A stretch of 64,000 bases of DNA from Paragonimus westermani (taxonomy: Eukaryota; Platyhelminthes; Trematoda; Plagiorchiida; Troglotrematidae): the NCBI GenBank assembly GCA_008508345.1, contig QNGE01000765.1:17894-81893 (forward strand), written 5' to 3'. Position 1 is the stretch's first letter, and every line of letters starts with the position of its first letter. The translations under genes and the position numbers were made by a program. Of the stretch, positions 23,796 to 34,450 are shown in pieces. A model generated the notes under the pieces. The model was not told the origin of the DNA, made no database searches, and was given only the letters and a program-made list of their open reading frames with translations.

Positions 23796-23819
23796 CTATA
23801 TATATATATATATATAGTG
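23796..23819. repeat. (TA)n palindrome within the gypsy element
   Basis: A run of alternating TA is framed by CAC on one side and GTG on the other, forming a perfect palindrome of about 24 bp between the Gag and protease regions. It may be a later microsatellite expansion. Confidence 0.75.
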
Positions 23820-23877
23820 GAAATGTCATCAGTGATTGCACGTTCAAGTTGGAGTTTGTCGTTAAGTGACACAAACG

Positions 23878-24737
23878 TCAGGACTTACAAAGTGATTGGA
23901 TGTGACCCACTTTGCCACAGCTGAAGCAGTTTGCCTGTCTTTGTAGACACGAATACTGAGAATGATTGCGTCCGCATGATGTGCATTCCCCAAATTGTTG
24001 TGGAAGTGATTTCGGACTTACTTTAGGAGGTTGAACGAATGATTTTGATGCAAGGAAATCAGTGCGCGGTTTGAATGTGTTATCTTGTCTCGGCCTTGGA
24101 TTATTGTCTTTGAAATAATTGCACAGAACAACCTCAGTAGTATTCGTCAACTCTTTTATGTTCGCATACTGTTCACATAATTTACGACTAATCTGAAACC
24201 TCTGATCATGATGCAAGAGAAATTTCTGTTATAACTCTGACAAATTAATACCAGCAATCAGTCGACCACGTAGCTGATCCTCTAACATTCACACTTAGCT
24301 GCTTCTGTTTGCAGTTGTAGGATGAAATCACGAATCGATCGAGATTCTGGCCGGATTAGCACATTGAACTTGGCTCTTTCAAACGCCACAAGATTGACCG
24401 GTTTGAAGTGTTGAAGAAGTATTTTCTTTAGCGCCGAATAACAACTATTGATTGATGACATCGGGGAAGCCAAGTTTCCTTCCATGCCAATGAAGTGTAG
24501 AAAGAAAGCAAATTTCTTCTTCTCGTCCAAATCAGATTTTGTGAGGCAACAATTGTCAAACTTCGCCAAATAATCTTCCACTTCTCGAGTAGGTGAATTA
24601 GTGGATAACTGATTCACTTCAGTGATCATTGTAAATTGTGCAAAAGCGCGATGCCAAATGTTGTAATTAGAACTGGACCACGTGAGATAAAGATCGAACG
24701 TATAAGAAGTGCGAAACACTATCAAGCACAATAACAC
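23878..24737 (-). pseudogene. Gag of the gypsy element, two zinc knuckles
   Basis: Frame 24737-24282 gives the capsid-like part (REVEDYLAKFDNCCLTKSDL, LVAFERAKFNVLIRPESRSI, FILQLQTEAAKCEC). The nearby text continues RGRLIAGINLSEL before a stop near 24230. Frame 24216-23878 then ends in two knuckles. The first is CTSCGRNHSQYSC with Cx2Cx3Hx4C spacing, one residue shorter than usual. The second is CFSCGKVGHIQSLC with the classical Cx2Cx4Hx4C spacing. Gag normally packages element RNA in virus-like particles in the cytoplasm. At least one stop interrupts this copy. Confidence 0.85.
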
Positions 24738-24740
24738 AGA

Positions 24741-25867
24741 ACGTATATTGTAGAATTGTATTTTTTTTACTCTTAAAATATATTAGCATAAGACAACTGC
24801 ATAACAAAAGGAACCAAGGCGTATCAGTCATGTTCAATACAGACAGGTGGTGTTCATTCGAAAGGTTTGCTTCTGTTCGTCAAACCTGCTCGCGATCATT
24901 TATCTGGCTGTAGAGTCATCGGGTGGTGAATCGATCTTAATATTGTGTGTTCTGGTATGCTAGCCTGTAAGAAAACTGTTTCGCCGACCAGCAAAATATC
25001 CTGACCTAGTCTGCTAGCTTTTCCACCTCAGATTTCATTCAACTTTCATTCTGAGTTGCTGTGGGCTGTAGGTTGGAGAAGTGATTACGAAGTTTTTAAG
25101 ATAAAGATGAACTCCAGGCAGGAGACCGGATCGTAAATTACACGATAAAATCACAATTGCCGGCAGTTAGAACTATTAGAAATCTCGTCTTTAGTAATGT
25201 CTTCTTCAAACGTTTTGTGCTCAAGTGATTTGTATGAATGTCCCAGTTTTTAATTTACAAACTCCATTTGGTGTACCAAGTTGGGTCACTTTCGGGCGCT
25301 TTGGACAAAAGTGTGAACTTAGCCGGTTTCTTCTAGAATTAATGCTGTGTAATGCTACCTGTAAACCATGGAACAGAAAGCATGAAATTTCTGGTCTCTT
25401 GAGACCTAATTATACGGTCACTTTTGTATGCGTCATAAGAACCGCTTTCACGTTTACGGTCCTCATTATTAGACTGTTAGACTAGTCAGGACAGAAGCAT
25501 TTGTCAATGTGGTTATACATTTCGTGGCTAAACGTAACACCCAGATCAATTCGGATCACATTGTTCTTGAAGGTTTCACCTGATCGACCCACATTTGTTC
25601 GCCAACAAACCCTGAACATCTACAGTGTTAAATCAATCCCAGTGAGTGAGGGATAGCAGATGCAGGCAAAACTCTTCACACACCTCACCGACATAGAATC
25701 GACCCACTACTCGCTGGATTTGGTCAACTTGTTAACAATGAACTTTTGGTATTTGGATTTTGTTGATTTATCTCTCCGGTGAAATTCTATTGAAGAATAA
25801 CATACCTTTGAACGTACACAGGTAAATTGAATACATAAATAAACTGAGGATAGCACAACTTTAGGAG
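24741..25867. other. no recognisable gene
   Basis: No LTR of the neighbouring gypsy element can be identified here. The frame 25225-25485 plus has no domain I recognise. Confidence 0.45.
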
Positions 25868-26003
25868 CAAGTTGTAATACTCTACGTTTCAACCACCTCG
25901 GGTAGCCATACTCAGACTTGTTGTAATGCGATTTCGACTACAACACTCCGTGGAAAGCCACCCAAGGTGGTTGAAACGTGGAATATTGAAATTTGCTTGT
26001 AAG
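25868..26003. repeat. inverted repeat with Penelope-type hammerhead-like cores
   Basis: Two arms of about 45 bp (25868-25912 and 25957-26003) are inverse copies sharing GGTGGTTGAAACG, with a loop of about 44 bp. In each arm the GAAAC is preceded by a stem (AGCCACC with GGTGGTT in the right arm). This matches the stem II plus GAAA layout of hammerheads found in terminal repeats of Penelope-like elements. The left arm, read on the minus strand, has CTGAGTA where CUGANGA is required; the right arm lacks the box. Confidence 0.5.
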
Positions 26004-26879
26004 TTTGTGTTATTCTCAACCTGTTTGCCAACAACTTGTTAAACACCACACCCAAGCTGTTCGACTTTATTCATACTAAATTTGGTGCGGATACCTTAGA
26101 GTAAATTGAATTCCCCATACAGTACTACACTGAAGTACTTCGTGACTTTTCGGAGCACATAAAATCAGCTGTTATTATTTTCGTGGGTGTTACGGTTTGA
26201 AGCACAATTTCACTGTCTACCAATCCGAAAGGTTTCATTGCATTTGGTTCCAGTTTTTTTGTCATACGCAAGAGAGGTCTACAGTGCCGTTCTGAAAAAG
26301 AAATCAACAAGTTGAAAATCTGTTGCCTAGGCAACACTTTCTCTAGCCTGTTCAGGAGCTCTAACGAGGTCTAGTTTCATTCTGGTAGGAGCAGTGGGGA
26401 TGTGATTCTGGACCAAGCTCAGTTTGTTGACGTGCTCAAAATCCAATGTGGGTGCACAAATCCGCTAGGGAGCATTCTTTATGTATCACTAACAAAATAG
26501 TTTCATCTTCTGTCGGAACAGTTTACCGTGAGGAGCGAAGAAAGTTCGGTTACCCTTTTAGACATTCTCAAAACAGTAACAAACCCAACGGCACTCTCTA
26601 CAATACAACCTCTTCTCTTATACTTTCACACTCCACAGACAAAGTCAGTTGTAGTTAGTCGGAGTATGCTTAAGACCGTCGGATCTTTTCGCGACGATTC
26701 GAGAGATGGCCGGCAACTTCAAGAAACAGCTCACCCGGCTTAAACTAACCCAATTGGATGAAGGCGACAACTGTTTTGTGATTAGTTATCACGTTCCAGA
26801 TAATCCTCCGTTGAAACTGGGGTGAATTTAAAGTTTAAATACGGAAAACCAATAAAGCTACAAGTGTGGATCTTTACTT
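26004..26879. other. no recognisable gene
   Basis: Overlapping short plus-strand frames at 26446-26743 carry no domain. The region may include unreadable upstream parts of the LINE that becomes recognisable after 26880. Confidence 0.4.
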
Positions 26880-28150
26880 AGAGGTGCCTATTGAATGTTA
26901 CTCATCAAGAGTAATTCTCCTTTACAAAAAGAATGGCAGAACAACATGCGACAACTTCAGACGCACCAGCCTCTCCTCTACCATAATCTAGACGCTCACC
27001 AGTTTCATACTGTGTCGACTACCGGAACACGGAGAGAACAATGTAAGGTGATGAACAAGCAGGTTTTCATCCTGGTTGCGGGTGTATTGAACTTCTCTTC
27101 ACTTTAGGACAGAAACAGAAGCATCGACACCCCTTTTCTCAGCCAGAGGTTGCTTTTGATCGAATTGCCCCATATGCTTCCTTGGGCTAACTTCATCACA
27201 ACGGAGTCTCACTGAAGCGTATCATTTTGCTGCGGTCGTCTGCTCGCTGAGTATAAAGTGTGTATATATGGAGAGCTTCCCCGGGAGTCCTCTACTTCAC
27301 ACGGTACTCTTTAGAAATGTTCGATCCCTCCTTTGTTTTCAGCTACGTTTCGGACGATACTGTAATAGGAGCACTCGGAGGGTGCAAAGATCTAACAGCC
27401 CAGCTCCTGTCAGATGGTAAGTTGTTTGCCATTAAGCATACCGACGAGATTATTCTACTTAGTCCTTCTACATAAGAGATGGAGAACACAATGAAACGTT
27501 TACATGATTTACGCATTCTGTATGATATGCAGACTGCATCTTCAGAGTGTACAGCGTTGTTACGGAAGTGAGTCGGCGCAAACCTTCCCATTGGTAATGT
27601 GGCCGACCGCTTGACACTATCGATCACCTTACCTACTTGGGTAGTGTCATTTCAGCAGATTGTGATGTTGCTGACGAGATGTCGAAGAAGAGAACAAAGG
27701 TGCCTGCAATGTTTGCGAACCTTTACCACATTCGTCGTCGCAAAAGCGTCCAACTCTCCATTAAAATGAGAGTTTACAATTTGCGTGTGCATCTAGCTTT
27801 GCTCTATAGATCAAAACTTGGCCTGTTTGTGCACAGGATGTAAATAAAATCCAGGTATACGTCAAGGTATCTGTATAAGTTAACCAGCGCTGAATGTGCT
27901 GATTGTGTCAGTAACACGACAGTCCGTCGGCACGTGTTTGAAAAATGTGCGATTTTGCAGCAGGTAACCGAGACATCAGTAATGTAGTCTTCACTGTTTA
28001 GGTCGTACAATCCGTACGCTGACAGAGTGCGTGGTCTACCGTGCATGATTTACTATAGTTCCTGTTAACCAGAAGATACTGCAGGGTGGTCAGGTTATGA
28101 CATTGTCTCAATCGTTTGGTTCAACGTAGTCAGTGTTTACTACATAAATG
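26880..28150 (+). mobile_element. RTE-like LINE fragment, RT core to 3' end
   Basis: Plus-strand text begins to match RTE reverse transcriptases at about 27063 (GFHPGCGCIELLFTLGQKQK), followed by HNGVSLKRIILLRSSAR. The palm box reads KHTDEIILLSPS (27436-27471), so the usual YADDIVLLS has become HTDE and is inactive. Downstream, the frame near 27625-27843 gives LTYLGSVISADCDVADEMSK, RRRKSVQLSIKMRVYN and LALLYRSKLGLF, the conserved region between the palm and the C-terminus. ADCVSNTTVRRHVFEKC at about 27895 and the GGTGGTCAGGTTATGAC block near 28085 complete the 3' part. Frameshifts and stops are frequent. Confidence 0.8.
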
Positions 28151-30987
28151 GTCGACGGGTTCAAGACAACTTGAGCCACTGAATGGGAACATGCGCTGAG
28201 AGAACAGCTTGCTACTGTCAACAACGAGATCGTATCTGCCATTCTGTTCACCATTCTTTTGTCTGTTTCCTGAAGGTTGAACATCTTTTTCTCCCTCTAT
28301 GTTACTTTTCGGCATACTTGTTCATCGCTACAGTACTTCAGGTATTTCCAGGTCCGAACCTTAGTGCCCAGTGGCTGGGGGCTGAAGAAGAGGACTATGG
28401 CTAATGAGACTACATCATTTCCCGCAACTTGTAAGCGATTCAGTAATTTTGTTTACTGATGAAGTTTTCCTGAATTAGAGATCTCTTCAGGCCCAGTGAG
28501 CCAGTAAAATCGTGTCATTTGGGATAAACAAGAATCAAGCGAATAACCGTATCTTAGGGTAATAGAACTGTTCAATTTGACGTAAACGGGAGTCAGTACG
28601 TGTTTGGAGCTGATAATTATATTATATCGGGGGCCCGTGAAAACTGAACTGAAGTCCTTACGGTCATTCAGCTGGGTTGATCAAAGAGTTACTTGGCTTC
28701 GAGGAATGTAAATTAAAGAATCATGATCTCAGCGTTTTGAATTTTGCTCAATCCAGTCATCTGTGCAAGTAAGGTTGATTGTTCCAAGACTGACTAAGAG
28801 ATACCAGGGTCTCCAGTCCCTTCAGTTGTAAGTATGATATATGTGGTTTTCGTAGGATCTCCAGCTAACCACCTCTACAGTCTTAACTTCTTGTCTAATA
28901 GCGTTAATTTTCTCCAGGTCAATTTCATGAAACACAATCAACGCGTTACCAAAGATTGCGGAGTTTTTGTTCACAAATGACTACCCGAACCGGTGTTCCG
29001 CAGCTTTTTTGATAAATTTCTTAGATACGTGCATACTCCATACTGAATGCCTCGTGCGATATCCAATAAAAGCTTATGAACAACGTTTGAATTTCTTTTC
29101 ATGTACGCAATAAATTATTTGCATAATGGACAAAGAATTTTCAAGGTGCACCGAAGTTCTACTCAGTGTCAAAGATGTTTGAGAACTAGCCCTGATGCCT
29201 ACCCTGTTTATGTCCCTACGATTGCCCAACGACGTCCCTTACTCAATAGTACTGGGCTCAGTATCATTTCTACTGGTCTGTTAGAAACGTGAGAAAAGTA
29301 AGTTTTGTCCAACAAGGTAACCATTACTTTGCTCGCCACTATCTTTTGGTTACTTGAGTTCATGCATAGATGTAAGGCTATGCGGAATAATGGACATGCA
29401 AGATTAACATAAATTCGTTTCGAGTGAGCAGAATTCTAGCTAACAATAGTATACACATCGGTTGTTTCCCGATAGACGGCGGTCAAGAATGTCGTACACG
29501 ATCAACCAGACAATTCTTAAATAGTAACTGCTCACTATCAGATGATTCTTTGCTTTTGCAAACTGATCCACTAAGCTCAATCAGTTCATTGTGAGAAACT
29601 GTTCTAACTCGTCGCCTGAGTAAGTGGTACACAATGCACAATAATTCTTATCATGAAGATAACCTGACGAACTGATTAATTTCTATCAAGATATTGGAAG
29701 AAGCCGAGGAGTTATTTAACTGTACAGTCTTTCACCTTCTTACTCTCTTGTTGCACATTATTCTTCATACCTGTCATTTTCATTGTACATATTAGCCACC
29801 GGTACATTGTTTGAATCAATACACGCTTCCCCCTGAACGCCTTGCCCTCTGTATTCAATTGATCATTTAACGCGTGAATCAACCGTGGCAAATTAGAGGG
29901 GCCAAACTTGCCGGTATTATTCTCTTAATCAAGACATACCTTCTTTTAACATACAGCGGAAATAACGCAATGAAATCTACCATGAACAGTTATCTTGCAT
30001 TACTATCAAGTGCTCCGTAACTTTATTGATTGTTTACTTGGTTTCACTACATAATCATTATTGTCCTGCCGTTCTGCTAGACCACAGCCATTAAAAGATT
30101 ACATGTAATCCGTTCTCAGCAACTATACTAGGAGATTGGTCATATGTTGAGTGTGAGAAATAGGTAAATATCGACCACTGCGAATGAATAACAGGCTTCA
30201 TATGTACATATCTCACAATGGAAATCATCTAACATGATACGTGTTAGTACAAACTATGGTGCAAATGAGTATGTTACGAACATCTGCTCCCATGTAGTAT
30301 GATAGTGATACACCGAAAGCATCCTCAGTACTACTGATAACGTGGTGTAACAAATTTCGCAGAAAATTTACCACTCACTTAATTAAAACTTAAATAAATT
30401 TGGCAAATGAAAGTCAGTCAGAAAAAAATCCAAACTGAGAATCGATTGAAAGTCTTAACACTACGCGAAATGAAGTTGAACAAATCTTATGGAAGTCGCA
30501 GTTGATTTTTCGGTTTCTCGATCTTCAAGGTTTACAAGTTGACACGTGATTTGATGACACATCAGTATTACTTATACTTCGTCTATTGTCAGCTTTGCTC
30601 ATTCTTTCAGCGCTATAGGTCCATTCCATTCGCATCAAGTTTCACTGCTTGTATATTAATTTTCGATCAGCTTGATACGTACGAATATTTCGTCATCAAG
30701 GGTATATAATACATTAATCTACTGACAGACAAAAAGGAATGCTAAATTCTATGTTAAATCTTATTCTGATAGTCGTGTCGTTGAACTGCAATGAACTTCT
30801 GTGCACTTTAGTGATAACGATACGCACTAACAACTGAAGGATCAAGAGTCAAAACTCTAGTTACCTTCTTTAATTTCAGTTATATGTGAATAATCCGACA
30901 GTATTCGGCTGAAGTGAGACCTGTTATAATGCACGTGTAACAACTGCCTTGAACAAATAATTAACACACGGATCTCTGAACTAAAAC
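28151..30987. other. no recognisable gene
   Basis: This is AT-rich DNA with only short frames (such as 29101-29292 plus) that carry no recognisable domain, and no repeat shared with the rest of the window. Confidence 0.5.
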
Positions 30988-31397
30988 TGTTATATCGCGG
31001 AACGACCGAGTGGATGCAATTGAACTGGAACGATTCCTACGACGCAGTGATATGGTACGCGCTGTTTCACCCCGAAGAGCCAATTCCCCCAAAGCCGACT
31101 ATGAAGAGAAAACACGGGTCTCCCGAAAAAGAGCGTTTATCGTCTTAGCCCGGAGCTCCCAGTGCCGAAGTCCAGGTGCCGAAAAGCCAAAGTCAAAGTA
31201 CAAAATGCAGCTCTTGCGTTTTTATAGCCCGTCAAGCGATCGGGTGAAAAAACAAGCTAACTAGCGTCCAGTATGTGAGTCGGCGCCAGAGGTAAAAAAA
31301 ATGATGATACATCAGAGTAATTCGGCTTTACAAAGAAAACGGTAAATGCTCATTTCAGTTAGTGGACAGTTTTTGGGGATATATGACAACCCCAACA
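30988..31397 (-). mobile_element. 3' LTR of the CsRn1-like element
   Basis: On the minus strand a purine run (AAAAAGGGGAGG) is followed at once by TGTTGGGGTTGTC, which is the usual arrangement of a polypurine tract and LTR start. A TATAAAAA lies at 31226-31219. The far end is set at ATAACA (30988) because an LTR should end in CA; this boundary is approximate, since no second LTR is present for comparison. The plus-strand frame 31010-31264 within it is incidental. Confidence 0.65.
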
Positions 31398-32440
31398 CCT
31401 CCCCTTTTTGAAGTATTGATATCGGGGGTTCCTGGGATTCAACTGGAAGCGCACAGTAAGTTTTCTCTTGCGGCCGGACCGCTGTCTGGGTATGGGGGGA
31501 ATTGTCGACAATGTTCCGGTGTTGAGTCGCTGTATGTGCTGCGCTCTCCAAAATCGGTGCTTTGACTGGAACGTTGAACGTATCCAAAAGTATGTCGAGC
31601 GGAATCTCTCATTGCTGCATTCTTCAAAGGTACTTCTCGATCGTAATTGGTTTTTGTGTCGCCACCAAGTCTCGTTCCCAACAGCAACATCAAACATGAC
31701 GCTTTCTTTTTTGTTCACGATGCGGCCAGGTTTCCATGTTTCACCATTCGCGCGGTAATCTCTGACGTACACGGCTGACCCCACTTCGAATAAAAATCCA
31801 TGCTTCGCCGGTGGCGTCTTTTGATAATCCGTGATTCTCGGCAGCATGGCGTGGTGCATTGTCTGGAGTTTTCGGCCCATGAGTGCTTCTGCAGGAGACA
31901 GCTGATTCGGTGTGGCACAGTTGGGAGTGGTTTTGTAGGCAATCAAGAACTTTCGGGGGATCTCTTCTGACGTTCCCTCTCCCCGTGACTTGATAAGCGC
32001 TCGTTTGAAAGTATCTACGAAGCGTTCAGCCTGACCGTTGGACTGGGGATGGTGGGGTGGAGAGCGTATGTGACAAATGGCATTAGGCGTGCGAAAATTC
32101 TGGAACTCACGTGATGTGAACTGTGTGCTATTGTCTGATACGATGGTCTCCGGGAGTTCATGATGGCAAAATATCCTATCCAACACCTGCAAGGTCTTCG
32201 ATGTGGTCGGGGGAGATACAGCGGCGATCTCCGCCATTTGGAGTAGGCATCCACGAGAACCAGATAATGTACTCCGTTGATGGGACCAACGTAGTCATTG
32301 TGTATCCGAGACCAGGGTTTGTCGGGTTGCGGCCATGGTACCGCTGCCAAGCGAGGGGGGTTTTGGCTGCTTGTTGAACTGACAAAGCGTGACTCACATG
32401 ATTACAGATTATGTTGATGGGAGTGTCCGCCAAGCCAAGT
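31359..32440 (-). pseudogene. integrase of the CsRn1-like element
   Basis: Text from 32395 reads SVQQAAKTPLA, the end of the zinc-binding domain, and then WPQPDKPWSRIHNDYVGPIN and YLVLVDAYSKW in frame 32350-32015. A one-base deletion after SKW (near 32237) moves the protein into frame 32237-31359: EIAAVSPPTTSKTLQVLD, ETIVSDNSTQFTSREF, HHPQSNGQAERFVDTFKRAL, then PNQLSPAEALMGRKLQ. All three catalytic positions (Asp of HNDY, Asp of VSDN, Glu of QAERF) remain. The C-terminal part has VGSAVYVRDYRANGETWKPG and ETWWRHKNQLR. Integrase inserts the cDNA into chromosomes; this copy is broken only by the frameshift and by the upstream deletion. Confidence 0.9.
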
Positions 32441-32656
32441 CGAACAAACTAGTCGAGGCCAAGTAGGATGAGTTCTGATGTTGTCACGAAACAGGATCTG
32501 TGAAACGTGTTACCACGGAATGAAACGCAGCAACGCAGCTGACCCGTGAGTGGAACGTGACCACCACATGCACTGATGGCAATCTGTTTGGCCTCTTGTA
32601 CCGGAGGTTGGTCGGGCGTGTGCCAGAGTTTCTCGGTAATGATAGTTATGTCGGAT

Positions 32657-33186
32657 TGTAGCGAAAAGGCGTCCAATAAAGCACAATCTTTATTGTCCAT
32701 ATCGCCAGTCACATGCAACGCGCGCTCTCTCGTTTATGAGTCATGATTCCAATCCACAACAGCCCCCGGTTTCCGTTCACACGTCGTGTGCACTTCTAAC
32801 CGGTTTACGTGTGTGATCAGCGCCTTCTACCGGGGGGTTTTCTGCCTGCCATTCCTCGCCTGTTTGTCCGATTTTCTTGCGTGATGGCTCGTCCGGCTGC
32901 TCGTGCTGTCCGCCATCCACCCAATGTTGGCCTTGACCGTATTCCAGCATCGTGTTGAGATGTTCCTCCAAATGTTGGAAAAACCACACCTCCGATCTGG
33001 CCGTCTGTCGTATTTCGCCTGCCCTGCCTCGCCCGTTGGTCCGATCTAGTCGAGCGATGACTCATCCGGTCGCGCACGTTGTCCTTGATCCGATCGCGGC
33101 AGGTTTTCGAACGTACCTCCCCCCCACGTTGAGGTATTCGGCCGAGCGTTCGAAAACTCGCACCTCCGACCTGACAATCCACCACA
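32657..33186 (-). repeat. 530-bp LTR, copy 2 (3' LTR of the nested element)
   Basis: The LTR starts right behind the polypurine tract and is 530 bp, the same length as the solo LTR at 43950-44479. In sense orientation it has CATAAA where copy 1 has TATAAA, and an AATAAA inside a CAATAAAG/CTTTATTG hairpin near its end. Its reading frame runs open through much of the LTR but encodes no recognised domain. Confidence 0.9.
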
Positions 33187-33189
33187 CTC

Positions 33190-33573
33190 GCCCCTTCTTC
33201 AAGGAACTTGCCACGATTGTGCCAGGGTGCCAAGTTTGCAGCATTGATCCATCGCCCACGAGGACCTTGGTTGATTTGGCAGCTCGTATTCCTGCAGTCC
33301 GTGATGGTAAATGGTCCATTCCACCGCCTTCTGAATTTTCCCGCGCCGGGGCCGGATGTTTCTGGTCTGCTGTAGTCTCTTACTTTCACTTGGTCTCCGA
33401 TATTGAACGGGTGCCATTTATGTATGTTGTGCTTCATGTCATATTTTCCCTTATTCCGTCGTTGCCTTTCTGTTGTTCGTTCAAGCGCACGGTGTTCCAT
33501 GTTTCGTCGTTCTTGAGGTAGTAACTGTCCATCTCTGTTTCTTGGCACGCAGACATCCAAGAGAATCCTTCGC
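33190..33573 (-). pseudogene. integrase C-terminus (GPY/F module) left in the nested element
   Basis: The frame includes LLDVCVPRNRDGQLLPQERR, then NIHKWHPFNIGDQVKVRDYS, FRRRWNGPFTITDCRNTS and WINAANLAPWH. The W-x-GPF arrangement is the GPY/F module at the end of many Ty3/gypsy integrases. This identifies the parent as a gypsy element different from the CsRn1-like host, whose integrase ends otherwise. Only about 125 codons survive, and the frame continues without a stop into the LTR. Confidence 0.8.
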
Positions 33574-33736
33574 TCCCTCCCGCGTTGGGTATTCGGCCGA
33601 GCGTTCAAAAACTCGCACCTCCGACCTGACAATCCACCACAGGATGCAGCGTCTAACTGTAACCGGACTGGCTGACCATTGAGATGAAGGGTTATGAATT
33701 TACGTCGGCTTGGGGCGTTGACTTGGAAGACTGCCA

Positions 33737-34450
33737 TCAAGGTCTTTTTGTTGCCGAATGCTGTTGATGGTGACTTGCATCGCGACTTCGATCTGGATCT
33801 TGAACCAGTAAGTGTACGTTGCTGACCTGAATGACAATATCCATCTCTATGGCCGACTGAATTGCATTGCCGACGTGTGTTGTTTGAATGGACAGAACCT
33901 CACGAAGTGCCAGGCCCCACAGTGCCAACATGTTACCGGAGGCTTCTTCCCAGTTTTCGGGCCGTTCGGGCCAGATGGTGTAATGTGTGACGGGCCGGGG
34001 TTGCGCCATTTGGCAGTAGAAGGATGTTGGATCGCACGAACCACCTTGGCCCCCAGACTGGACCAGAGTGGTGTCATGTTTCAAGTTTACCAGTCGTTGG
34101 TACTCTGCAGCCATGACGTTCAAGATGAGATCGGGTTCCTGTTCCAAACAGTTCAGCAACCGGGTGCGTATATCAGCCAACCTTGGAGATTGGAGACTGC
34201 ATATCAGCACCAGCGACTTGAATTAATCGTCCGTCAGGGACTTTAGCTTGAAGCGTTCACATTCACGAGTGACCAGTCCAAAGTGCGTCAGGAAATCATC
34301 AGAATCGTTCATTGCCAGCTTGAGACATCTGTAACGAATACTGAACATAGAAGATTAATCACCAAACAGATGACTAAGCGATCTGATAGTATCCTTGAAA
34401 TTGCGGTCTCTAGGTTTATCAAAGTTATCAACACAACTATTAGTCAGTAG
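33737..34450 (-). pseudogene. Gag of the CsRn1-like element
   Basis: Minus-strand text from about 34445 reads DNFDKPRDRNFKDTIRSLS, then MNDSDDFLTHFGLVTRECER and KLKSLTDD. After a stop, frame 34210-33737 continues with LQSPRLADIRTRLLNCLEQE and NVMAAEYQRLVNLKHDTTLV. In frame 34077-33847 a zinc finger CWHCGAWHFVRFC has Cx2Cx3Hx4C spacing, one residue shorter than a classical retroviral knuckle. The two frames overlap, which shows a frameshift before the finger. The final part of frame 34210-33737 is out of register with the real protein. Confidence 0.75.

Larger units (their letters stand above)
20821..24740 (-). mobile_element. Ty3/gypsy retrotransposon, all domains present, inactivated
   Basis: The minus strand carries, in order, Gag (24737-23878), protease (about 23765-23440), reverse transcriptase (23340-22519), RNase H (about 22500-22310) and integrase (22057-20821). 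This is the domain order of Ty3/gypsy elements. All parts are related to one another in spacing, but stops and frameshifts break the frame repeatedly and the RT active site is mutated. I could not find either LTR, so its true ends are unknown. It appears to be a single old insertion rather than a mosaic. It differs from the CsRn1-like element at 31-34.5 kb in its Gag fingers and integrase. Confidence 0.9.
32657..33641 (-). mobile_element. nested 985-bp LTR retroelement derivative with GGAT target duplication
   Basis: On the minus strand the insert begins TGTGGTGGATTG at 33641 and ends CGCTACA at 32657, giving the TG...CA ends of LTR elements. GGAT (ATCC on the minus strand) flanks it on both sides at 33642-33645 and 32653-32656, a 4-bp target duplication. 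Inside are a truncated 5' LTR (33641 to about 33574), a remnant of integrase, a polypurine tract (AAGAAGGGGCGAG) and a complete 530-bp LTR (33186-32657). The element has lost Gag, protease and RT, so it must have been mobilised by an autonomous relative or have been deleted after insertion. Confidence 0.92.
32449..33740 (-). pseudogene. aspartic protease split by the nested element
   Basis: The protease begins AVFQVNAPSRRKFITLHLNG and reaches LQLDAAS at 33642, where the inserted element begins. It resumes after the insertion at 32652 as DITIITEKLWHTPDQPP, runs through QLRCCVSFRGNTFHRSCFV and ends LILLGLD. The insertion therefore lies directly behind the active-site triad, which is D-A-A here in place of D-T-G or D-S-G. 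The two halves are in register once the insertion and one 4-bp duplication are disregarded. A TAG follows LLGLD at the start of the RT linker. Confidence 0.85.
30988..34450 (-). mobile_element. CsRn1-like Ty3/gypsy relic, RT region deleted and interrupted by a second LTR element
   Basis: The minus strand shows Gag (about 34450-33740), protease (33740-33642 continuing at 32656-32449), the start of the protease-RT linker, and then directly integrase (about 32395-31359) and an LTR. RT, RNase H and the integrase zinc-finger start are absent, so an internal deletion has occurred near 32393. No 5' LTR is visible. The Gag finger (CWHCGAWHFVRFCPF) and text such as ECERFKLKSL and MAAEYQRLVNLKHDTTLV resemble the CsRn1 clade described from trematodes; this clade name is my recognition, not a computed result. 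Confidence 0.85.

Noticed and set aside
32817..33740. 307-codon minus-strand ORF
   Set aside because: It is a fusion of a protease start, the integrase remnant and the LTR of the nested element, not a gene.
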